This document shows, piece after piece, positions 25,674 to 32,151 of a stretch of 64,000 nt of DNA. The stretch covers positions 372,001 through 436,000 of the forward strand of contig NZ_JBJMAV010000002.1 of NCBI RefSeq assembly GCF_046600715.1. The letters run 5' to 3'. The translations under genes were made by a program, and so were the position numbers. Below the pieces are notes generated by a model, which saw nothing but the letters and a program-made list of their open reading frames with translations, searched no databases and was not told the DNA's origin. The DNA is from Lysobacter_C viscosus. GTDB taxonomy: Bacteria; Pseudomonadota; Gammaproteobacteria; Xanthomonadales; Xanthomonadaceae. Numbering within the stretch: the first letter of the stretch is position 1; the number at the start of each line of letters is the position of its first letter.

Positions 25674-25774
25674 CCGCGATCACGATCTGATCGCCTCCTC
25701 CCACTGTAGGAGCGACGTGAGTCGCGATCCGCAGGCGGCCGGAGGTGCGCGGTCGCGACTCACGTCGCTCCTAC
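25659..25774. repeat. REP cluster overlapping the 3' end of the GNAT gene
   Basis: A type B forward copy at 25659-25681 contains the GNAT stop codon. A type A pair follows: 25706-25728 forward and 25752-25774 reverse, 69 bp overall. The second type B arm expected from the other clusters is missing. The pgk stop lies 35 bp further on. Confidence 0.9.
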
Positions 25775-25808
25775 ACCGTCATGTGGGTCAAGCGGGTCCG
25801 CTGGCCGA

Positions 25809-26981
25809 TCAGCCGCGTGCGCGCAGCGCCGTGACCGCCGGCAACTCCTTGCCTTCCAGGAACTCGAGGAAAGCGCCGCCGCCGGTGGAGATGTAGGACA
25901 CGTCCTTGGCGATGCCGTACTTGTCGACCGCCGCCAGGGTGTCGCCGCCGCCGGCGATCGAGAACGCCTCCGACGCCGCGATCGCCCGCGCCAGCACCTC
26001 GGTGCCGTTGCCGAACGCGTCGAACTCGAACACGCCGACCGGCCCGTTCCACACCACGGTGCCGGCCCGGGCGATCAGCGCCGCGTACCGGGCGGCGGTA
26101 TCCGGGCCGATGTCCAGGATCATGTCGTCGGCGGCCACCGCGTCCATCGCCTTGACCGTGGCCGGGGCGTCGGCGGCGAAGCGCGGTGCCACCACCACGT
26201 CGGTCGGCACCGGGATGTCGGCGCCGCGCGCCGTCGCGTCGGCCATGATCTGCTTCGCGGTGTCGACCAGGTCCATCTCCACCAGCGACCTGCCGACGTC
26301 GAAGCCCATCGCGGCGATGAAGGTGTTGGCGATGCCGCCGCCGACGATCAGCTGGTCGACCTTGCCCACCAGCGAAGACAGCAGCTCGAGCTTGGTGCTG
26401 ACCTTGGAGCCGGCGACGATCGCCAGCAGCGGTCGCGCCGGGTGGTCCAGGGCCTTGCCCAGCGCGTCCAGCTCGGCCATCAGCAGCGGCCCGCCGCATG
26501 CGACCTTTGCATGGCGGATCACGCCATGGGTGGACGCCTGGGCCCGGTGCGCGGTGCCGAAGGCGTCCATGACGAACACGTCGCACAACGCCGCGTAGGC
26601 CTTGGCCAGGGATTCGTCGTCCTTCTTCTCGCCGACGTTCATTCGGCAGTTTTCCAGCAGCACCAGCTCGCCCGGGCGGACAGGCACGCCCCCGACCCAG
26701 TCCCTGACCAGCGGCACGTCCATCCCGAGCAGCTGCGCCAGGCGCACGGCCACCGGCTGCAGCGAGTCGGCCTCGCTCCACGCGCCCTCGCTGGGGCGGC
26801 CGCGGTGCGACATCACCATCACCGCCGCGCCCTTCTCCAGCGCGAGCTTCAGGGTGGGAAGTGCCGCGGTGATGCGCTGTTCGGAGGTGATCCGCCCATC
26901 CTCGATCGGCACGTTGAGGTCCTCGCGGATGAGGACGCGCCTGCCGGCGAGGTCGAGGTCGGTCATGCGGGCGATGGGCAC
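25809..26981 (-). CDS. pgk: Phosphoglycerate kinase
   Basis: 390 residues. It interconverts 1,3-bisphosphoglycerate and 3-phosphoglycerate with ATP. The start is GTG 26981, supported by AGGAG 7 nt upstream; the ATG at 26966 would have no ribosome site at a useful distance. Signatures include RVLIREDLNVPIEDGRI, MVMSHRGRPSEG, LLENCRMNVGEKKDD (Asn replaces the usual Arg-Phe context), VAGSKVSTKLELL, WNGPVGVFEFDAF and the final AISTGGGAFLEFLEG-type loop. It lies 151 bp after the DUF3999 gene on the same strand. Confidence 0.95.
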   Translation of the reverse strand: MPIARMTDLDLAGRRVLIREDLNVPIEDGRITSEQRITAALPTLKLALEKGAAVMVMSHRGRPSEGAWSEADSLQPVAVRLAQLLGMDVPLVRDWVGGVPVRPGELVLLENCRMNVGEKKDDESLAKAYAALCDVFVMDAFGTAHRAQASTHGVIRHAKVACGGPLLMAELDALGKALDHPARPLLAIVAGSKVSTKLELLSSLVGKVDQLIVGGGIANTFIAAMGFDVGRSLVEMDLVDTAKQIMADATARGADIPVPTDVVVAPRFAADAPATVKAMDAVAADDMILDIGPDTAARYAALIARAGTVVWNGPVGVFEFDAFGNGTEVLARAIAASEAFSIAGGGDTLAAVDKYGIAKDVSYISTGGGAFLEFLEGKELPAVTALRARG

Positions 26982-27132
26982 GGGGAGGCTCCTGTCCAGG
27001 GGCGGCGGGTGGCGCCAGGGCCGGCCATTGTCGTAGCCGGGGGGCGCGAATGAAACCGCGTGCAGCCGCGACGAGCCGTGGTGACACGGCCGGGGCGCCG
27101 CAACCCGCGTTGCGCCAGGGCCCGCCGGCCGC

Positions 27133-28560
27133 TCAGTCCTCGCCGACCCGCTGCGCCCGCAGCAGGCTCAGCGCGAATCCCCCCACGGCCATGGCGCCCA
27201 ACGCCAGCACCGCCCACAGCAGCCACTGCGTCCAGTTGCGCGGCGCCTCCAGCGCCGACGGCCCCGCCAGCACCTTCGGCGTCCCGAGATAGGCCGGCGC
27301 AGGCTGCCAGCCGGCGCCATGATGGCTGCGCAGCGTGGACACCAGCTGCGGCAAGGGCGAGTCCGCGCGCCGGGCCCGGGCGCTGCCGGCCACCAGCCGA
27401 TACGGCGGGCCGCCCTGGGCCAGGAACACGACCACCTCGGGCCGGTAGCCCAGCTGCAGCGTCGGGGCCATCCCGCCCGTGGGGCCGCTGGGGGTCAAGC
27501 GCCAGTAGCGGTCGCGCACCGGCTGGTCCAGCCCGCGCGGCGCCGACTGCGAACCTGGTCCCGGGCCGTCGACCCGGTAGGCCATCCAAGGCCCGGCCCG
27601 CAGCTGCCACGGCGCGTCGGCCCCGGCGCGGCTTTCCAGGCGCCATTGCAGCGCGTGGTTGCCCGGCATCGCCACGTCGACCTGCTCCACCGGAAAGCGG
27701 CCGCCCGTCTCGTAGACGAAGCCCGCCGCGGCGCCCGCCTTCGCGCGCTCCGGGGCCGCGGCGCCCGCCGGCTGCAACGCAAGCCATTGCGGAACCGGAG
27801 CCGCCGCGCCCGCCGGTTCGGCGGCCACTGCGGTGATTTCCAGCGCCGGCGCGACGTCCCGTGGCGTCAGCCGCAGGTAGCGGGCGTGCTGCTGGCGCGG
27901 CTGCAGGCCATCGAGCTGGATGCGCCGCTGCAGCAGCCGCCGCCCGTCGCGTCCCAGGTCCACCATGCGGCCACTCGATGGCACGCTGCGCCATTGCTCC
28001 AGGTCGTCGCTGGCCTCCACGTGGTAGCCCAGGTCCAGTGCCTCCACCGGCTTCCACTGCAGCTGCAGCGCAACCACCGGCTCGCGGATGCGGCTCAGGT
28101 CCAGCAGCAGCGCCGTTGCTTGCGCCGGTCCGGCGGCGCCGGCTGCCGGAGCGCCGCCCTCCACTTCGACCTGACGCAGGCGACCGTCGCTGTCGACGCG
28201 CGTCACCAGCCGCCAGTCCGATCCGCCCGCCTGCGATGGCGCGCCCGGAGGCGTCGGCAGCGGAAACCAGGGCACCGGCACCGTCGGCGGACGCCGAGCC
28301 AGCGGTTGCTCCGGGTCCAGCACCGAGGTGGGGACCGGCGTGCCGTCGGCGTTGAGGACGTCCAGGTCACGCAGGTCCGGGGTGGCCACCTGGCGATACA
28401 CCGACTCGTCCAGCGTGACCCGGTAGGCGCCCGCGTCGTCGCTGGCGAGCGTCAGCGGCCATTGCATTGCATAGGGCGCCGGCGCGGCGCCCGCCGGTGT
28501 CGCCAACAGCACCAGCAACAGGACCGGCAGCACCGCCGGCAGAATGGTGGCGCGTTTCAT
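27133..28560 (-). CDS. DUF3999 family membrane-anchored protein
   Basis: 475 residues. ATG 28560 starts a signal peptide (ILPAVLPVLLLVLLATPAGA, cleavage near 25). The body is a large periplasmic region with beta-rich, Trp-containing stretches (LDLGYHVEASDDLEQWRSV, ARYLRLTPRD) that resemble carbohydrate-binding or discoidin-like folds. A single C-terminal membrane helix (about 445-465) is followed by a short basic tail. The function is unknown. It lies 56 bp after a DUF2339 gene, a pairing known in many proteobacteria, so the two probably work together at the envelope. Confidence 0.85.
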   Translation of the reverse strand: MKRATILPAVLPVLLLVLLATPAGAAPAPYAMQWPLTLASDDAGAYRVTLDESVYRQVATPDLRDLDVLNADGTPVPTSVLDPEQPLARRPPTVPVPWFPLPTPPGAPSQAGGSDWRLVTRVDSDGRLRQVEVEGGAPAAGAAGPAQATALLLDLSRIREPVVALQLQWKPVEALDLGYHVEASDDLEQWRSVPSSGRMVDLGRDGRRLLQRRIQLDGLQPRQQHARYLRLTPRDVAPALEITAVAAEPAGAAAPVPQWLALQPAGAAAPERAKAGAAAGFVYETGGRFPVEQVDVAMPGNHALQWRLESRAGADAPWQLRAGPWMAYRVDGPGPGSQSAPRGLDQPVRDRYWRLTPSGPTGGMAPTLQLGYRPEVVVFLAQGGPPYRLVAGSARARRADSPLPQLVSTLRSHHGAGWQPAPAYLGTPKVLAGPSALEAPRNWTQWLLWAVLALGAMAVGGFALSLLRAQRVGED

Positions 28561-28616
28561 CGGACAGGCTCCGTCGCGGCATGCGGGATCGAGACGGGTT
28601 CCGCCAGCGACCCGGT

Positions 28617-31481
28617 TCATGCCGACTCCCCTGCCGACTGGGCGGACAGGCCCGGCCCCTCCACCGGTCCGGCATCGCCTTGCCCGTCCGCGCGCGGCGG
28701 CGCCGGCGCCAGGTAACCCACCACGGTGCACAGCAGGCCGTAAGCGATGAACGACACGAGGCCCAACAGGTTGCCCAGGTGCTGGCGGTCGACCAACAGG
28801 AGCTTGGCCAGCACCACCGCCATGAGCACCGCGCCGGCCAACCACAGCGAGCGCTGGCCGCGGCGCGAGCCGACGATCCAGCCCAGCACGCCCAGCAGGC
28901 TCCAGGCCACGGTCAGGCTGGTCTGCACCAGGCTGGTGGAGAACATGGCGCCGCTCCACGCGGTGCCGCCCCAGTGGTGGCAGGCGCGCAGCACGACCAC
29001 GGTGACCAGGACGAAGGCGGCGGCGGCCAGCAGCGCCGCACGCTGCCGGAACAGTGCCGGCTGCACATACAACCAGCCCGCCATCACCGCCAGCAGCGCG
29101 AGTTGCGCCAGGTCCTGCGGGTTGAGCAGCGCCATCCACGGCAGCGGCCGGCTGCCGCCCGCCGCCCACAGGCCGACCAGCCACGCGACGCCGACGATCG
29201 CGACAAACAGGTTCACCAGCCACGGCCGCCTTGCGATGAAGTCATCGGTCATCGGCGCGGACACCCATCGCGGACGCCACTGCAGTGCGGTGGCCATCGC
29301 GCCCCAGGGCAGCACGGCCAACAGGTAGATCCAGCCGTCGCCCAGCCCGAGCCTGCCCCCCGCGTGCTGCAGCGACAGCGACGCCAGCAGCGGCCAGGCC
29401 AGCAGCCAGGCCGTCTGCGCCACGTCGGCGGAATGGCCCGCGGCTGCGCGCAGACCGCGGATTACGCGCCAGCCCGCCACCGCGAACAGCAGCCAGGCCG
29501 CCCACCCCAGCGCCCCCAGCGGATGCACGTGCGCGTCCTGCTGGACCAGCGCCATCGGCAACGCCGCCACCAGAGCCAGCGCGCCCGTCCACTGCAGCGC
29601 CGGTGCGGGCAGCAGACGGCGGTGCGCCTCGATGGCAATCCAGCCCGTCGCCAGCGCAAGCATCATCACGAGGTCCGGCGCCATGGCGGGCGCGGCAAAT
29701 GCCTCTATTTCGGCCAGACCATTGCCCAGCCACCACGCCAGGCCCCACAGGTAGTACCCGAGCGCGAGCGGGCTGCCATCGGTCCGGCGATAGCTCCATG
29801 CGCTGGCGAAGCCGGCCAGCGCGATCAGCAGCGCCGCCATGAAGGGCGCGTTGGCCAGCGCGCGGCCGCCAGCGCCAGCCGTGTCCATGCCGATCACAAA
29901 CCCCATCGCGGCCACCAGCTGCAGCCCGGCGCCGGCCAACTGCTGCAGGCGACTGTTCTGGCGCAGCCCCAGCCAGACCGCCGCAGCGCCTTCAAGCGCG
30001 AAGATGCCCGCGGTGGCACTGGCCGACAGCGCCAGCGGGACCGCCAGGGTGGCGAATCCGGCCGCCAGCACCGCGTATGGCGCCACCAGCGGCGCGTACA
30101 GCGCGCGCCTGCGCAGCGCCCAGGCCAGCGCCGCGTACACGGCGGCCAGGCCCAGCGCGCAGAACGCCAGCGGCAGGCGCTCGCCGCCGATCAGCATGTC
30201 GCGCACCAGCCCCGCCTGCAGCGAGAACGCCACCAGCGGCGCGCCGAACAGCAGGCAGCTGTCGAGCCCGTCGCGACGGCCGGCGCGGCGGCGAGCCTGC
30301 AGGATCGGCAGCAGCAGGTAGAAGGCAAAGAACAGCAGCAGGAAGGGCTGCGTGGTGGCGTAGTCCTCGGGCCGGTAGCGCAGCACGCCCCAGCCAGTGC
30401 CGATGGCGAAGGTAAACAGGAACCCCAGCACGTTGAGCGCGCGCCACGAGCGGTACCAGGCGATGCCGAAGATCGCCGCGTTGAGTACCGCGTAGTAGCC
30501 GAACAACGCGACGTGGTTGCCCGGCCCGGTCGACAGCCAGATCGGTGCCAGGAAGCCGGCCAGGATCCCCAGCCAGGCCAGTGCCACCGCGTCCTGCCTG
30601 ACCGCCAGCACGCCGGCGCTGGCCACCAGCACGACGCTCAGCGCGAACGCCGCGGGCGCTGGCAGCAGCGGATGCAGCTTGAACGCGGCGAACACCACCA
30701 GCAGCAGCACGCCGATGGCGCCGCCCTGCAGCGCGAGCGCAAAGCTGCGCCGGGATTCGCGCTGGCGCCAGCCGAACACCAGCCCGGCGATCGCCGCGGC
30801 CGCGACGCCGGCCAGCCGCAACTCGATCGGGAACGTCATCCAGCCCTGGTCGCCGGCGTACTTGAGCAGCGCCGCGACACCGGCAAACAGCACCAGCATG
30901 CCGACCTTGACCGGCACGTTGCCCTGGCTGAACCAGCGGCGCACCGCGCGCAGGCCCAGGGTCACCACATCCGGCCTGCGCGGCGGCGGCACCCCGCGCG
31001 CGGCGCCAGGTAGTGGCGGCGGCGTCCGGCCGTTTGACGCTGCCTCCGCGCGCCGTGCCTCTGCGGGCGATGCCCCCCCGGAGGAAACGCCCGACGGCGA
31101 TGCATCCACTGGCGAGGCTGCCGGCGGCACCGGCGCGGACGAGGATCGCGACGCCGCCTGTGCCGCCCTGGCGGTGGCATGCGTGGGCGCAGGCCCGGCC
31201 TGCTGGCGCATCAATTCGGCCAGGGTCGGGCCTTGCGCGGCCTCGACCTCGCCCTGCAGATCCGCTTCAGAGCCGGTGCCATGGCGGGAATCCGGAGCCA
31301 CACGATCGGGCTCCGGCGCGCGCGCCCGGGACGTCGACCCCGCGGCAGTCTGCATCGTCGCCAGGTCGCGCTCCAGGACATCGACCCGCCCGCGCAGGCT
31401 GCCGATCTTCACCAACGCCACGATCAGCCCCACCGGCACCGCCAGTACGGCCAGAACCAGTAGAACGATCAGCCCTTCCAT
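28617..31481 (-). CDS. DUF2339 family polytopic membrane protein
   Basis: 954 residues. ATG 31481 begins with one membrane helix (2-25) and a short coiled coil (RGRVDVLERDLATM). A low-complexity Ala/Pro/Ser linker runs to about 210. After that come around 24 to 28 closely packed hydrophobic segments with very short loops, the hallmark of DUF2339. The function is unknown; an envelope role is suggested only by the partner DUF3999 gene. It is transcribed divergently from nrdA and separated from it by 670 bp that hold the nrdA promoter and riboswitch. Confidence 0.87.
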   Translation of the reverse strand: MEGLIVLLVLAVLAVPVGLIVALVKIGSLRGRVDVLERDLATMQTAAGSTSRARAPEPDRVAPDSRHGTGSEADLQGEVEAAQGPTLAELMRQQAGPAPTHATARAAQAASRSSSAPVPPAASPVDASPSGVSSGGASPAEARRAEAASNGRTPPPLPGAARGVPPPRRPDVVTLGLRAVRRWFSQGNVPVKVGMLVLFAGVAALLKYAGDQGWMTFPIELRLAGVAAAAIAGLVFGWRQRESRRSFALALQGGAIGVLLLVVFAAFKLHPLLPAPAAFALSVVLVASAGVLAVRQDAVALAWLGILAGFLAPIWLSTGPGNHVALFGYYAVLNAAIFGIAWYRSWRALNVLGFLFTFAIGTGWGVLRYRPEDYATTQPFLLLFFAFYLLLPILQARRRAGRRDGLDSCLLFGAPLVAFSLQAGLVRDMLIGGERLPLAFCALGLAAVYAALAWALRRRALYAPLVAPYAVLAAGFATLAVPLALSASATAGIFALEGAAAVWLGLRQNSRLQQLAGAGLQLVAAMGFVIGMDTAGAGGRALANAPFMAALLIALAGFASAWSYRRTDGSPLALGYYLWGLAWWLGNGLAEIEAFAAPAMAPDLVMMLALATGWIAIEAHRRLLPAPALQWTGALALVAALPMALVQQDAHVHPLGALGWAAWLLFAVAGWRVIRGLRAAAGHSADVAQTAWLLAWPLLASLSLQHAGGRLGLGDGWIYLLAVLPWGAMATALQWRPRWVSAPMTDDFIARRPWLVNLFVAIVGVAWLVGLWAAGGSRPLPWMALLNPQDLAQLALLAVMAGWLYVQPALFRQRAALLAAAAFVLVTVVVLRACHHWGGTAWSGAMFSTSLVQTSLTVAWSLLGVLGWIVGSRRGQRSLWLAGAVLMAVVLAKLLLVDRQHLGNLLGLVSFIAYGLLCTVVGYLAPAPPRADGQGDAGPVEGPGLSAQSAGESA

Positions 31482-31576
31482 CGCCGACTCCCCATCCCCT
31501 TGTGCGGCGCACGTTACACCACCGCAAGGCGCGGGTGATACGTGCTGACGCCGAGGCATCAACACCACATCTTGCG

Positions 31577-31605
31577 TTGACGCATGCGCACCACCCCATT
31601 ATGTT
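31577..31605 (+). promoter_or_regulatory. Sigma70 promoter of nrdAB
   Basis: TTGACG at 31577-31582, a 17-nt spacer, then TATGTT at 31600-31605. A start site near 31612 would coincide with the first base of the riboswitch P1 stem, which supports both calls. The 95 bp to its left (31482-31576) hold nothing recognisable apart from the DUF2339 upstream region. Confidence 0.75.
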
Positions 31606-31611
31606 GTGCGC

Positions 31612-31875
31612 GTCGGTGCCGGCCTCGCGGTCGGCTTGAAAGGGAAGCCGGTGCGGACCTGGGTCCAATGCCGGCACTGCCCCGCAGCGGTAGTGGAAAC
31701 GACCGCCGTCATGGCACTGGGGCACGCGCCCCGGGAAGCGACGGCCAGTAGGTGGAAAGAGCTCCACGCAGGAGCGGCTTCAGCCGCGATGCTTCTGGCA
31801 CCCGTTGGGCAGCCAAAGCCGCTCCTGCCTGATCAAGAGCACCGGTCCGCGTCCAGAGTCCGAAGACCTGCCGAC
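31612..31875 (+). promoter_or_regulatory. Cobalamin (adenosylcobalamin) riboswitch before nrdA
   Basis: The conserved core is read in order: GTCGGTGCC at 31612-31620, GAAAGGGAAGCCGGTGCGG (31638-31656), CACTGCCCCGCAGCGGTA (31675-31692), GGCACTGG (31713-31720) and GGGAAG (31733-31738). The B12 box AGTCCGAAGACCTGCC follows at 31857-31872. The closing stem GTCGG/CCGAC pairs 31612-31616 with 31871-31875, and CCGTC/GACGG pairs 31706-31710 with 31740-31744. All match the btuB-type aptamer. Cobalamin binding normally turns expression off. In Streptomyces such a switch represses class Ia nrdABS when B12 is available to the class II enzyme, and the same logic is inferred here. The arm before the B12 box is enlarged by a REP pair. 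Confidence 0.88.
31768..31828. repeat. Type B REP pair inside the riboswitch arm
   Basis: The forward copy (31769-31791) carries the core GGAGCGGCTTCAGCCGCGAT; a shortened reverse copy lies at 31811-31828. Bases 31768-31780 and 31816-31828 pair perfectly over 13 bp, so the insert folds as one long hairpin within the aptamer's variable arm. Confidence 0.85.
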
Positions 31876-32151
31876 AGCCGCGCGATGCACACCGCGCGGT
31901 GACCGGCAAGCGAGTCTTCGGGGGAAGACGGCCGGTGTCGCGACGCATCGTTGATGCGGCTCGCGGGCGGCGTTCGCCCGTGCGACAACCGCGCTCCACC
32001 CCCCCAGGATTCCGCGCCCGCGGGGGCGAGGCCGTGCCTGCCCGTCCGGCCCTGCACGCGCAGGCCCGGCCGGCGGTGCGTCCGCGCCCGCGCGCGTCGT
32101 CCTTCGAGGGGGGGATCGACGACCCGTGCGCCCACGCACTGGAGTTCACGC
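31876..32151 (+). other. Structured nrdA leader after the riboswitch (expression platform)
   Basis: 276 nt without a convincing gene. Consecutive inverted repeats are visible: CCGCGCG/CGCGCGG (31878-31899), a two-tier stem with ACCGGC/GCCGGT outside GTCTTC/GAAGAC (31902-31936), GCATC/GATGC (31945-31957) and CGGGCG/CGCCCG (31964-31980). No T-run follows any of them, so a simple intrinsic terminator is not evident. Rho-dependent or translational control is more likely. GGAG at 32141-32144 is the nrdA ribosome site. Confidence 0.5.

Noticed and set aside
31612..32151. NrdR boxes before nrdA
   Set aside because: No ACAC-N-ATAT-type palindromes were found; the leader is GC-rich and the cobalamin riboswitch explains the conserved text.
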